From contig OX155960.1 in NCBI GenBank assembly GCA_944548615.1, positions 31,943,177 through 32,007,176 of the forward strand: 64,000 nt of DNA, in the 5' to 3' direction. The notes below the pieces were generated by a model, which was not told the DNA's origin, made no database searches, and worked only from the letters and a program-made list of their open reading frames with translations. The position numbers and the translations under genes were made by a program. The DNA comes from Micropterix aruncella. Its lineage: Eukaryota; Arthropoda; Insecta; Lepidoptera; Micropterigidae. Positions 1-11,871 of this stretch are shown piece after piece (position 1 is the first letter of the stretch; each line of letters begins with the position of its first letter).

Positions 1-1438
1 TTCTTCCATCTGTCAAGTAGCTCGTCTTGTCTTGTTATTTCCCTTGAAATAATAGGAAATTGAGTGAGTTTACGTATAAAAAAGGATTGTAGCTTAATTT
101 TTGAGATAATTGGATGAAGGGTGAGCGTTACTAGTTGTAAAATGGGCCCACTTAAACCTACTCCTCTTTCCGCAAGTGAGAGGCATTCATCATTCTCGTT
201 AACACCTAAAGCATTCCCGAATCCGATCAAGGGAATCCTTCGTCACGATGTAAGTGGCTTTTATAATTATTTACTTTATAATCATCTTATTCATCAATTC
301 TAAAAAGAATATATACACAAAACTATCAAATATTTCAAAATATTGAATTTTTACATATTTTATGTTTCGTTCATTGTAAATAATCCATTTAGGTTAAAGG
401 TAATCTTTCCAACTAATAGGAAAGAGCTGACTGCTTCCTTTCATTGATTTGAGGGCATGTCACGCTTTTAGTTTTAAGTTTTCAGCTGAATATTGATCGC
501 AGCTTCTTTATATCGCACCTTTAGAAAATAAAAAAACGAAATTCGAAATTTTAAATTCTTCCATCTGTCAAGTAGCTCGTCTTGTCTTGTTATTTCCCTT
601 GAAATAATAGGAAATAGTGAGTTTACGTATAAAAAAGGATTGTAGCTTAATTTTTGAGATAATTGGATGAAGGGTGAGCGTTACTAGTTGTAAAATGGGC
701 CCACTTAAACCTACTCCTCTTTCCGCAAGTGAGAGGCATTCATCATTCTCGTTAACACCTAAAGCATTCCCGAATCCGATCAAGGGAATCCTTCGTCACG
801 ATGTAAGTGGCTTTTATAATTATTTACTTTATAATCATCTTATTCATCAATTCTAAAAAGAATATATACACAAAACTATCAAATATTTCAAAATATTGAA
901 TTTTTACATATTTTATGTTTCGTTCATTGTAAATAATCCATTTAGGTTAAAGGTAATCTTTCCAACTAATAGGAAAGAGCTGACTGCTTCCTTTCATTGA
1001 TTTGAGGGCATGTCACGCTTTTAGTTTTAAGTTTTCAGCTGAATATTGATCGCAGCTTCTTTATATCGCACCTTTAGAAAATAAAAAAACGAAATTCGAA
1101 ATTTTAAATTCTTCCATCTGTCAAGTAGCTCGTCTTGTCTTGTTATTTCCCTTGAAATAATAGGAAATTGAGTGAGTTTACGTATAAAAAAGGATTGTAG
1201 CTTAATTTTTGAGATAATTGGATGAAGGGTGAGCGTTACTAGTTGTAAAATGGGCCCACTTAAACCTACTCCTCTTTCCGCAAGTGAAAGGCATTCATCA
1301 TTCTCGTTAACACCTAAAGCATTCCCGAATCCGATCAAGGGAATCCTTCGTCACGATGTAAGTGGCTTTTATAATTATTTACTTTATAATCATCTTATTC
1401 ATCAATTCTAAAAAGAATATATACACAAAACTATCAAA

Positions 1439-1444
<6 letters not shown>
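1..1444. repeat. Tandem array, 555-bp unit, about 2.6 copies
   Basis: Three head-to-tail copies start at 1, 556 and 1109 with 'ttcttccatctgtcaagtag'. They are nearly identical; copy 2 lacks 2 bp near its start, which gives spacings of 555 and 553. The third copy stops about 335 bp in, exactly where the (TA)n tract begins. Each unit contains an open stretch of about 60 codons on + (121-303, 674-856, 1229-1411) and another on -; they are the same peptide repeated and start with GTG, so I do not treat them as genes. A 55-bp motif inside each unit (253-307, 806-860, 1361-1415) recurs as an inverted pair at 20381-20678. The high identity means recent amplification. Confidence 0.9.
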
Positions 1445-1973
<529 letters not shown>

Positions 1974-2055
1974 CTTATTTTGTCTAATCAAAAGAAACAT
2001 TTGGCATCAAACAGAAACATTTGCTTCAAATGTATTTGAAATCAAACAAAATCGA

Positions 2056-2160
2056 TTGCCACATCGCCGAACCGTTGGTGCTACAAACTTCACACGGTAA
2101 AACCATCTTTGTCTTGTTTAAAATGGCAAGCAATTGGTAAAGTTGTCGATTTCAGAGTAT
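2056..2160 (+). mobile_element. Possible Penelope-like 3' end relic
   Basis: The string around 2064-2105 (gccgaaccgttggtgctaca, then cttcacacggtaaaa) resembles the 3' end of the Penelope-like elements at 42560-42600 and 36895-36950 (gaaacgtcgggtcctacaa then ttcacgcggtaaa). Short and diverged, so only a suggestion. Confidence 0.35.
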
Positions 2161-3285
2161 TATTGTTGTTAAGAAATGAATAGACAAAATTGAAATCACA
2201 TGATATATCTTGGGAATTTCCAATTGTATTTATAATTATTTTAATCACGGTTTTTTATAAAATATTTGTGTTCTCTGTATTTATCCATGTAGATACATGT
2301 ATATTTCCGAAATGTACTCCATGAGACCTTTTATTTGACACTAAACTTAATGTATTTAATTGAAATTATTGACATTTGGACATTTGGACATTTAGACAAC
2401 TCAATTGATATTTGGACAGTTAAGGTACCCTATGACACTCGAGATGACTTACCGATTTTAACAATACTGCACTCTTCTAAAACGGTTTAAGCGTTTAGAA
2501 GTTATGACGGAATAAATAACCGGAAAACATGCATATATGAACCCTGAACACATACATTGCACTCCTTTTTTGTTTGGAAGTCTTGTAATAAAATTTATAA
2601 GAGGAATCTGATCACTCTTACCTAGTTTAAGTCAATATGACTGTAATAGCGATGAACTCAAGAGCAACGTGTGAATGCCTATTTAAAAATTCCATGTTAG
2701 AGGAGTGTCTTTAATGTAGCGGATGTCATTTAGATAACGTATTGTTTTACTGTACAAAACTCCATCAAGTATAGTTTAATACGTATTTGAATATGTAGAA
2801 AGTATGTATGTACCGCTTCTCCTTTTGGACACTGCGACGAACTATTTTCATGAGTTAGTAATATTAACACTTCCTTCAATATACATCGGGCTTATCTGTC
2901 TTAAAATTCTTAAAATTGGGAAAGGGATCCTGAGGACAAAGACAAATAAATATGATATGTAGAGTATTTTTTTCCCTGATGTTTATTTTGGAAATTAAAA
3001 GGTTTTTATTACGTAATAATTTTCTGAATGAAAAATTTACCCAAAACTGATCTGCAACTTTTCTTGGGTTAGGCATTCTTTACTTAGAAACAGCATTGTT
3101 TTTGTTTGGATTTTCAGTATTTTTTTCTGCTACTAAGGCCAAAACCAGAAAAGTTGTAGATTGTTCCCATTCAGTTTTTATTATTAAATATTCTCCTTTA
3201 ATTAAAATTCCTTTAATACCCAAAATATATTTTCAGGAAAAAATCAAAATCGAAAATAAAATGTTTTGTTTTTAATCATTATTAG
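2161..3285. other. No gene recognised
   Basis: AT-rich DNA. The only structure seen is a short tandem run of a 10-mer (gacatttgga and variants) around 2369-2418. An open frame of 66 codons on - at 2876-3076 has no recognisable features. Confidence 0.5.
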
Positions 3286-3489
3286 GGCACATTCAAATGT
3301 AAGGCACACTATTCAGAAGCACGTTGTATACCACATGTTGCCGAAGCCAAATTCGACGTGATCGGATTCTTCCATGATTACACAACGATATCATGCATCA
3401 GATCTGTTCTGTTAGTCACTCATTCAAAAAGCCCCAAAGATTGTGTGATGTTATTGCAAGTCAGCACAAATCGATGCGTTATTTAAAGG
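3286..3489 (+). other. Candidate orphan exon (unrecognised)
   Basis: A frame of about 67 codons is open from just after an acceptor-like 'tcattattag' to a TAA at 3487-3489. It lacks an ATG at its start, is more GC-rich than its surroundings, and encodes a mixed-composition peptide with several Cys and His (KCKAHYSEARC near its start). No partner exon was found. It could be a real exon, a piece of an old transposase, or chance. Confidence 0.2.
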
Positions 3490-4263
3490 CCGTCTAGTAA
3501 AGTATCTCATTCAGAATACCGTCTACAGGATTTTTAAAATACCTAATAATATGTGTAGTTTGCGTACTCTGATGATATTGTATAAAAATGTAAACATATG
3601 CTAATTAAAAATAAGCTTTGAAACTATGAAATCGATCTACTATATAGTTTGGTATTTAGAGTATAGAACGTTTTCGAGAATATCGAGGCCGAATATGGTT
3701 TTTAATAAAAAAGCGTGCGACGAAAAGAGAATTAATTACAAAATGTGTACAACATTAAATTTATGCAAGAATAAATCCAATATGCTTAAAATCGAGCAGA
3801 ATTTTGTTGAAGATACCTATGTATATCATATGCGTCGCAGTTATATTAATATCTCACTAAAGAAATTCCTCGAACAGGTCCTAATTTCCTACTCACCTAG
3901 TCCACAAAGCTGAAGGTTGCCCATTATTAATATCAGAAGGATATAATTTTATTGTGATATTGGTGACGTCTATATTTGGCTTGTTGATGAGTGACAAATA
4001 TAGATTTTACAAAGGATTCCTGCGGATAAATAATAAACATGGTTGCTACAATATATTAATATGGATTGATAATACGAAATAAGAACATATAAGAGGAAAA
4101 TATTAGGCACTCGTTGGTAGTCTTAAGCGATGATTTCCGGAGTATATATAATAAATCTCAAGACCGTCTAAATTAATACAGCAATTTTGGACCCCAACAG
4201 TTCAAGACTTTCTAGCAATTCGTAAAAAAAAATAATCTAAAAACAAGGGTAAACGCCTCTCCA
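3490..4263. other. No gene recognised
   Basis: AT-rich sequence. A 95-codon open frame at 3626-3913 has random-looking composition and no motif. Confidence 0.45.
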
Positions 4264-4448
4264 AATTTCCACGGTCTCCCAACCCAGTTAAATATTTGTT
4301 TTACGATAATGATCGTGTTGTATCACTTGAGGTGATGAGCATACAAGATTTATGGACGATACAAGCCAACAACCCGTTAGAGTCCAATGCCTTACGGCGA
4401 GGCACTAGGAAGGTAACCCAGAATTTTCACGTCCTCCCACCCAGTTAA
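4264..4448 (-). mobile_element. Fragment of the GC-rich dispersed element
   Basis: On the minus strand, 4370-4425 matches the inner part of the GC-rich family (compare tgcctcgccgtaaggcgttg at 45557). Imperfect flanking repeats ending in cccagttaaat at about 4264-4291 and 4423-4448 could be an aged target duplication. Confidence 0.4.
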
Positions 4449-4929
4449 ATCTTCTATCCTTTGGATAGAAGTATACTTTGGATAGGCGTATACTGAAGAA
4501 AAATACTTTGAATATCTCCTTTAAATTTGTGAAATTGTTATTTTGTACGACGAATATAAGTCGAAAGCAATGGGTTGCTCGACTGCTGCCTCCTCCGCAA
4601 AATACATTTGGCTGTATTCGCTTTCTCTCTTGCTGGATTGCTTGCTTGCTTTTCTGACTTTTAGGACTTTTAAGTCTTACGCACTAGTAAATATATAACA
4701 CATATGAATGTTTATATACTATAGCTACTTTCCTACATATACTTTTTATCTATGTTATCTATGTTCTTTGCACTGCTTCGGTTATGCGAATTTTAATGAT
4801 TTTAACTTCACGCAGATTATGCGGCCAGAGAGATGATAGTCCAGTGGGTGTTTTGTTTTTATATCTGTATTATTCTTGCCTGACAACAACCAAACACATT
4901 TTGATAAAAGACTGTCTCGCCTTGCAGGG

Positions 4930-5533
4930 AGATAATGGGCCCTTGCTGAGTTGACGAAGACCCATTCTGTTCAGGGTTGGTCACACTCACGGGTCAACAC
5001 CCATCCGGCGGCCTCCACGCATGAAGTGCGAACCCGGGCAGGACTCTGGTCTTAGGGCTAGTTTCCCCTAGCAATGAACCTTCTGGTGCTCCTGGACGGT
5101 CTGCGCACCGTGTGGCGTAAGCAAATCCTTAGTGGTTGCGGACCTTACGGCGACAGCTCTTGAAACGACCATCGGCTACCCGATCCTGGGTGAAAAGCCG
5201 GGCAAAGGATGCCTTGGTCCGCGATAGATTCGGTATACACCGTTTCAACGCTTCGTAAGGGAGAGAACCGCGCAAGCGACCTCGAACTCGTAACCGGTCG
5301 TGAGACCGGAGTAATCTGGTCCCAACTGGAAGTAAAGGCTTGAGTATAAGCCCGCTGGGTAACACATGGTTATCTCGCGGTTAAAGCGTTGGCCTCTTAC
5401 GGGCATGTGGCGGAGTTTGACGGTGGACTGTTTTGTCCAAGTCTTCTGCGCTCACTTCACGGGAGATCTCTAATCGTTAAAACTTCCTGTAGGGACGGGT
5501 TCGCCCGTTGTAGTTAACAACTCTATTTGTCTT
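4930..5533 (+). mobile_element. GC-rich dispersed retroelement, copy 1
   Basis: A 604-bp GC-rich block in AT-rich surroundings, flanked by an 11-bp direct repeat gccttgcaggg at 4919-4929 and 5534-5544. It begins near 'ataatgggcccttgctgag' and ends near 'gttaacaactctattt'. There is no poly(A) tail and no terminal inverted repeat. A B-box-like string (gggtcaacacc, 10 of 11 to GGTTCRANNCC) lies at 4991-5001, about 60 bp from the start, with a poor A-box-like string upstream. Open frames in it are short and shared between copies only because the DNA is. The duplication shows retroposition or transposition of a discrete unit; SINE-like is the best reading. Confidence 0.8.
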
Positions 5534-5544
5534 GCCTTGCAGGG

Positions 5545-7680
5545 TTGTCGACAATAATTTGGAATCCTTGGTTTCATAGCCGTCCTCATGGCATATTAAA
5601 ATATTAACAACTTAATGTTGTGACTAAACCACTAATTGTAAAACATCGTCGTAGAAATTCCCCAATCTCGTATCTCATAATTGTGTTACCTTTGCTTTTA
5701 ATGAAAACATGCTATTAAATTGCGGTTAGTTCGTTCTAACTCTAAACTCAATATTTCAAATAGAATAGGAGCAATAACAAGATATTGCAACCTCGTATCT
5801 CAATATTTTTTCTTTTCGTCTTTAAAATTCTTACTTAAAAGTTGTCTTGAAAAAGTTGTTTTTCGTGATACGAGATATACATCCCTAAGTGATTAACCAT
5901 CCACACCAGATTAGCATAAAACGCATTAAATCTATGGTTGTTTATCTCGTACGTCCACGATCTAACGTGGGGCTGAGTTAGTATTCCGACTATTACACGT
6001 CTAAATAAAATTTACATGATAATGATATTCGCTCGAGATTTCAATTATTTAGAGTGTATAAACCCTTAATGCTCTTATTTCCCCGAAGGGTTGACCGGTA
6101 AACTGATGACGTCATTAAAGTAATCAAACTGAGAGGAGGAAGTTTCATTGTCTGCGGCTTATTTGTCGCCTGGAGCTAAACGCTTTTTCTACTTTTATTT
6201 ACTTTAATGAAATTTATTTGGTTTTATTATTTTATTAAAAATAAAATGAAAGAAAATTAAAAAAGCTTTTTTACATAAAATAAAATATTATCTACAATAG
6301 GTGGACTTGTGGACGTGCAATAGGTTACATCGAACCCTAAATACAATTCTTATAATTATAGATTAAAGCAGTGGCTCTAAAGAAATAATCATAGTTTTAT
6401 CAAAGATATTTATTTATTAAAATATAAATATTCATTTATAGAGATGTGTCATTAATAAGGGTATTAATATATTACATATAAATTTATAAATATTTGTATA
6501 TTTAAAGAAATAACTAAATTAGTAAATTTACAATATGTTATTATATATTATACGATATGCCCAAGGAAGATCAAGGATACAGGGAAGGGAAAGAAAGGCT
6601 AAGTTGGTCAGGGTTTGAGGGATAACAAATATCACTTAAATGATGCTTTGAACAAAATGAAAGAAGATGAACTTATGATAGATGGGTGCTGGTTAAAGAT
6701 GGGTGTGGTGGTATAAACTGATGATGATTGATGAAGAGTATACAGTGTTATCCTGCTGTAACCGAACTGGTAGACCGTGACTACCAATACAACGAAAGTT
6801 TTCCCTAATATATGAGGGAGAAGTGGTATAATCATAAATACGTTATGTAGGAGAAAACAAAGTGTGTAAGTCTCTTCGCTCCCTGACCTTTAACCGCTGA
6901 AGATTATATCTGTACTTAGTGACGAAGTTACGGAAGTTAAATATATAACATGTGCATACATTTTGTAGTATCTCAAATTTGTTCGATTAGACATAATTAA
7001 AATTCGCGAAATTCAGAATTGGCGAACGTTCGTGAACATGTGATGGGGTTGTGAACGTTTTTGTCTTCGAAACAAATACAAATATTCGTCATCCAAATAT
7101 TCCGTTATCCATGTTATTACAACGAATTTAATAGTTTTTCGACATAACGACTACTATTAATAATAAAACCAGTCTTCAAATTCCCAAAAAAAAACAGAAT
7201 TTTTAGAAGACGTATTTTGTATATAAACGAAGTTTTTAAATCGTCGCCTTAACAAGTCAAACTGTAACATAACAATATTAAAGAAATAATTAGTGAGATA
7301 TCCAAAATCGTATCGTTGACCTATTAATTGAGTTTTTATCATGAAATATGAGAGGAAAATTCCGGGCATATCTATAATTTTGTCTCGTTAAAATATACTA
7401 TTATTATGATACAGCGTCAACAGCAGAACTTTGTAAATATTATGTAATGTACGATAATATGCTGTAGTTTTTCAGAGATTTTCTAAATTAAAATAAAAGA
7501 GTTTCAAATACATATTGGGTTCAATAAGTTCGGGACTGATTTTCTGTAAAAGATACAAGTAGAACCATCGCTTGGATAACATAGCCTCTATTTTCCTGAA
7601 TTTGTTTTTTATCGGATAATAGCATGGTGTCTCGCGTAAACGTGACCTGCTTGTGTCTGTATGAGTTGTAATTGTTAACA
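5545..7680. other. No gene recognised
   Basis: AT-rich DNA with scattered open frames of at most 70 codons and no motif. Around 7515 the string attgggttcaataagttcg resembles a mariner terminal repeat, which would fit the mariner relic that follows, but this is weak. Confidence 0.5.
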
Positions 7681-7754
7681 AAATAGAGTAATTGTTAACA
7701 ACGTGCTGCCATTAACTTTTGTTTTAAAAGCTGTAAAATTATCAGTAATTTTCG

Positions 7755-8165
7755 ACTCCTGGACTATGTCCAAGTCCTAAAACGCCCGCTCTCAGGGATT
7801 CGTATCGGACCCAGTTCGTTATCCGGGATTGGTGTTTTCTACACGAGGCGTCATCTAACACAGCATTCGTGTGCATCAGTTTTTGACCAAATGAGGGGTT
7901 TCGGTCTTCGAACTTACCCCATATTCGTCTCATTTAGACCTAACAGGCTTCGTGGTCTTCCCCGAACTCAAAACTGCCCTCAAGAGTAAGTTTTTGAGGA
8001 CGTTTCATCAATTTAAGCTAATGTAGTCTGAACGTCGCGTCGGTTCTGAACATCATTTCAGTTAAAGAATTTGTCATGGCGTTCCAAAGTCTATACAACC
8101 GGTCTCACGAGTATGTGGTGAAGGAAGAGACTTGTGTTGAAAACAAACACGGTTTTTTTTACGTA
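7755..8165 (+). pseudogene. Mariner-family transposase relic (C-terminal part)
   Basis: The + strand reads as a decayed mariner transposase C-terminus. The segment 7900-7975 corresponds to the conserved 'PPYSPDLAPADF..FPKLK' block, and 8105-8145 reads VVKEETCVEN, close to the usual 'CVVREGTYFEG' ending. Stops and frameshifts are present throughout, so it is dead. The relic has a homologue at 19310-19730, also just upstream of a Phe-rich gene, so it predates the gene duplication. Confidence 0.65.
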
Positions 8166-8259
8166 ATTATACATTTTATTTCGAGATATAGTCATAGAAT
8201 TTTGTAATGCACTGGGTTTACGCTAATTACTAAAAGTTGATATATTAAAATATTATAGG

Positions 8260-8600
8260 AATTATTAAAACGTCTTTGATTTACTCCAAATATAAACAGG
8301 AATATTTCACACGGAAGAAATTAAAAAAAACTAGGGAATCCGGAAACCTTTGATATCAAAACTATATCATACACATTAAAATTCCCAATATAATCTCACT
8401 AATGACTATTAGTTATCTGACGTAAACGCAACCTGCATGTATTATGGATTGAACAATTAATTTGTTTTGATATCATCTAATTACGATACCATTAATATAA
8501 TTGACATTCGTTGTGGGATTTTTAACATTTCAATATAAAAGACGCCTAATATTAAGGATAAAATATTGTCTCACGTTTGCTTAACCTGAACAGCAGCAAA
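8260..8600 (+). promoter_or_regulatory. Conserved upstream region and TATA box of Phe-rich gene 1
   Basis: TATAAAA at 8534-8540 is followed by tctcacgtttgctt at 8569-8582, a plausible initiator and leader that recurs in all four paralogues. Upstream blocks such as tctcactaatgactatt and taaacgcaacct are repeated before genes 2 and 4, in part before gene 3, at matching distances. That argues for shared regulation or recent common descent. Confidence 0.7.
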
Positions 8601-8880
8601 ATGATGAAGGTAAGTGTCTCGTGTTTTAATTCAATATTTTAAAACTAAAAGATCGTCTATTGATTTTATTTTCCCTTTTTTACAGTTCTTCTTCTTTGTC
8701 TTCTTTGTCTTCTTCTTCTTCGACTTCATGGGGGCCACGCCTACTCCTACCCCTACATCTCACTATGAAATTGTAAAAACTTTACCAGTGAATTATCCAA
8801 CAACGTATGAATGGGAATATCCCCGATATTATTACAACTCGAGAGCGTATATGCCTTATCAAACATACTGGATCCACTAA
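8601..8880 (+). CDS. Phe-rich signal / Tyr-rich secreted protein, paralogue 1
   Basis: Two exons: 8601-8609 (ATG ATG AAG) and 8686-8880, separated by a 76-bp GT-AG intron (gtaagt ... tttacag). The product is 67 aa. Residues 4-18 are a run of 11 Phe with two Val, ending DFMGA, a very unusual hydrophobic signal segment; then PTPTPTSHYE; then a Tyr/Pro/Trp-rich tail (YEWEYPRYYY ... TYWIH). No Cys. I infer a secreted small structural peptide (cuticle, silk or other secretion), but the family is not one I recognise. The start is fixed by the micro-exon, which all paralogues share, and by the TATA box 60 bp upstream. AATAAA at 8921-8926 follows the stop. Confidence 0.8.
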
Positions 8881-8920
8881 AAATGTATATTTCAATTTCA
8901 GTTTTGTCACTAAAGTGATG

Positions 8921-8926
8921 AATAAA
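8921..8926 (+). terminator. Polyadenylation signal of Phe-rich gene 1
   Basis: AATAAA 41 bp after the stop codon, in the context gatgaataaa that recurs in paralogue 4. Confidence 0.65.
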
Positions 8927-9259
8927 ATTTATAGAATATATGCCATTTTATTTATTTTGACTTTAGTACGTCTATAAATTTGCTATTGTACTAGGAGTAT
9001 AACATTTAATATAAGAAAATCAAGGGATAAACGCTGGGATTGTAGCACAAAAACTATTTATTATATAAAGAAAATCAATATATATAACTTGATAGCTGAA
9101 AAAATAGGTAATTTAGTTAATCTAATGGAGATTGTGACGTCATGCGCGGGGCGGAGTTGGACGCGCTACCATTTTGTGGCTGCTTCGCCACATCTGGAAG
9201 CTTTCAGGCCGTAGAGGGATGTCATACTATATAAGATGACATATTGGCCCGTATTCTGA

Positions 9260-9920
9260 GAGCTAATGGGCCCTGTTGCAGTTAGGCCACTAAGACCCAT
9301 GTGTGTTATTAGGGTCGGCCAAACTCACAGGTCAACACCCATCCGGCAGCCTCCACGCAGAAGTGCGAGCCCGGGTAGGACTCTGGCCTGCGAGCCAGTT
9401 TCCTATAGGAATGGCCCTATATAAGTTCCTAACGGTGGATTGTTATGTCCCAAGTCTTCTACGCTCACTGCACGGTCGATAGAACGAACAATCGTTAAAA
9501 CGTCCTGCGGTGACGGGTTCGCCCGTTGTGGTTGACAACTCAATATATAGGAATGGCCCTTTGGGTGCTCCTGGACGGTCTGCGCACCGTGCGGCGGCAG
9601 CAAATCGATTGTGCATTCCGACTGATAGTCGGGGGAGTCTGGAAACGGCTATGTTTCGCATAGAGTGCGGGTAGTTGTTAATTTTACGGCATATGCTCTT
9701 GAAACGACCAATCGGCTGCCCGATACCGGGGGAACAGCTAGGCAAAGGATGCCGTGGTCTGCGATAGATTCGGTAAACACCGAATCGCCGCTACGTAAGG
9801 GAGAGGACCGCGCATAGGAACTTGAACCTGTAACCAGTCGCGAGACCGGAGTAATCTGTTTGCAAATGGAAGTAAGGGGGCGAGTGTCGGCCCGATGTGT
9901 GATTAACCTGGTTATATGAT
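9260..9920 (+). mobile_element. GC-rich dispersed retroelement, copy 2 (3'-truncated, interrupted)
   Basis: Starts at about 9260 (agctaatgggccct) and is collinear with copy 1 until it fades near 9915, so the family's 3' end is missing. At 9419-9545 it is interrupted by a short copy of its own 3' end, listed separately. Confidence 0.75.
9419..9545 (+). mobile_element. Nested 5'-truncated copy of the GC-rich element
   Basis: A 127-bp piece corresponding to the last part of the family (from ...acggtggattg to gttgacaactcaa). It lies between two perfect 15-bp direct repeats tataggaatggccct at 9404-9418 and 9546-9560, both of which are element sequence of the host copy. This is the signature of a 5'-truncated retroposition event. 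Confidence 0.8.
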
Positions 9921-10466
9921 CTACGATCTACAGGTACGGAATTTTTGTTATTACAAAATAGATGACAATTTATGCGATTTGATAAAATGAAAAATACGCA
10001 CCTGAAAAAAGTTTCACTAAAATTTCTATGCAGATGAGATTAAATTTAAAAAATTAAGCCTACTTTCATATTGCTCAGTTATTTTTCCCATATGTGGCTG
10101 CAAGTAAGCACCTTAAAACAAGATACATTACTCGAAAACTTCTCAAAAAATCTTTTTTTCAGAGACCTTTCTCAAAATGAGCTGATTTATGGGTATAATC
10201 ACTTTCATCGTCTAATGCTTCAATCAGTAAATAGGAAGTAAGATGACAATGTTAACAACATATTCTGAGGTACTAAATGCTGCTTTTCAACCTTTGCTGA
10301 TGCAGCGTTACAGAGTTAGTTACTTCTACGCTGTTAAAAAGCGTGGAAGCAGAAAGCTTCTTAGTTAAAAATAATGTTGTCGTTACGGACAGTACGATTT
10401 TAAATGGTCAAATATTGGATGTACAACAAAGTTAGCTTTTAATTAATATTAAATATAAATTTTAAG
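9921..10466. other. No gene recognised
   Basis: AT-rich, no open frame or repeat of note. Confidence 0.5.
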
Positions 10467-10528
10467 TTGTTTTATATGCAGTACCATATATGCGAATTTT
10501 AAAATATATGGTACTGCATATAAAACAA
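10467..10528. repeat. Perfect 25-bp inverted repeat, 12-bp loop
   Basis: Arms 10467-10491 (ttgttttatatgcagtacca...) and 10504-10528 are exact reverse complements. It could be a foldback MITE core or a hairpin in RNA. No target duplication was identified. Confidence 0.75.
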
Positions 10529-10734
10529 TATTTTCAATTTTATTTTTGCGGATTTACTGTTTTTTTTGCGTAAATTCCTGACTTCTAACGATCAGTAATG
10601 CCACCAAGGTCTTGGAGAAAACGAACAGCAACAATCGAAGAGGGACGCGTACGTGATATAAATTTGTTTTTAACACTATTGAGTAAAAAAATCGTTTGTG
10701 TCACCCCTAGACTTTCCCGGCAAGTAGACTATCC

Positions 10735-10990
10735 CCCTTGCGCGACAAACACCCTAACCCCAACTTCCAACCCCCCTTCCCCCACTCCACCCCCTTCACC
10801 CAACCTTCCCCCCAATCCTCCCTCTCTTTCACTCTTTCCCCCTTATCCCCCCCCAAACTCCTCTCCCTACCCCCCACCCTAACTAACCCCTCTCACCACC
10901 CAACTCACCCCCTCACCCCCCTTAACTACCCCGTCCTCCCGCCCACCATTCACCCCTTCTCCCCACCATCTCCCCACAACAAACGAACCC
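10735..10990. repeat. C-rich low-complexity tract
   Basis: About 255 bp dominated by C with many CCCC runs, some 'accctaac'. The opposite strand is G-rich and could form G-quadruplexes. The Pro-rich open frames on + here are by-products of composition. A similar tract in the other orientation lies at 22940-23155. Confidence 0.8.
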
Positions 10991-11019
10991 ACCCCAAACT
11001 CGACTATCTTAGAACATTC

Positions 11020-11450
11020 CATCAGGGAGTTCCAGTTGCGATTGCAACTTGAACTCCCTGTTTCAAGGGGATCAGGGAGTTCCAGTTGCAATCTACCGAC
11101 TCCATCCTTAGACTCTCGTCATCATGTATAATTGAAACGAGCCCAAAGTCAACTATCTTAGCACATTGCATTAGGGAGTTCCAGTGGCAATCTTCTTGCT
11201 CCAACTTCGGGCACTCAACATTATGTGTAATGGAAAGTATTCATGATAACAAAACATACTAGCCCAAATTCGACTGTCTTACCATTTGCCATGCCACTGT
11301 CTCTAAATGCCAGGGTTCCAGTCTCTAAATCCCGGCTCCATCATCTAATCAGCTCGATGGTACCATAATATTGCATTGTCACCGAACTTATATAGGTATG
11401 CCAAATTTCAGCTCAGTCTGATAGCAGCAAGTGGTTTAAAAATGGTTTGC
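11020..11450. repeat. Repeat tail with short tandem units
   Basis: Units containing 'agggagttccagttgc' recur at about 11026, 11069 and 11172, followed by a segment ending ctcgatggtaccataatatt and gcaagtggttt. A related sequence occurs at 28800-28920 (ccatcatcagatcagttcga, agtaccatattattg). It looks like the 3' tail of an interspersed element; which family is not clear. Confidence 0.5.
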
Positions 11451-11559
11451 AAATTTTGAAATTAATAACTTTCATAAAAAATATTGCAATGTATAAAGTT
11501 TGTAAAAATGTGCTAAATTGCAATATTATATGAATTTTTGAACAGTCTAAATTTATTAG

Positions 11560-11871
11560 AAACATGGACAGGAATATTACACAAGGAAAAATCTATACAA
11601 ATAGAAAACCAGGAAAACCTTTATATCAAAACTACTTATTTTATATATTGAAATTCCCACTTTAATCTCACTAATGACTATTAAATTTCGGACATAAACG
11701 TAACCTACTTGTATTATAAATTAATCAATTAATTTGTTTTAACATCTTCTAATTACGGTACAATTAATGTATTTCATATTCATAATGGGAGTAAAACATA
11801 TCAATATAAAAGACGCTTAAAATAATGAAACCACATTGTCTCACGTTTGCTTAACCCCGGACAGCCTGAAA
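11560..11871 (+). promoter_or_regulatory. Conserved upstream region and TATA box of Phe-rich gene 2
   Basis: TATAAAA at 11805-11811, then tctcacgtttgcttaacc as in gene 1. Upstream blocks (ttaatctcactaatgacta, aattaatttgtttt) match genes 1 and 4. Confidence 0.7.

Larger units (their letters stand above)
7690..9250 (+). repeat. Segmental duplication, partner at 19255-22330
   Basis: Three successive blocks align in order with 19255-22330: a mariner relic, the upstream region plus gene, and a 3' flank that includes ttgtgacgtca (9130) matching ttgtgacgtca (22211) and a 'gggatgtcata' motif (9216 and 22294). The partner is longer because of insertions in its intron. The genes at 11.9 and 12.8 kb share the upstream and gene blocks, but I did not see a mariner relic there. 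Confidence 0.65.

Noticed and set aside
121..1411. Repeated 60-aa frame on + and a 71-103-aa frame on - in the 555-bp units
   Set aside because: Same DNA repeated, non-ATG starts, no motif and no supporting promoter; kept only as a remark on a possible amplified exon.
5129..5365. Open frames in the GC-rich element copies (for example 5129-5365, 27567-28154, 45060-45749, 18553-19043)
   Set aside because: Frames differ between copies, carry stops in most, and are explained by the high GC content of the repeat.
10598..11204. Pro-rich frames across the C-rich tract
   Set aside because: Composition artefact of CCC runs; no signal peptide or splice context.
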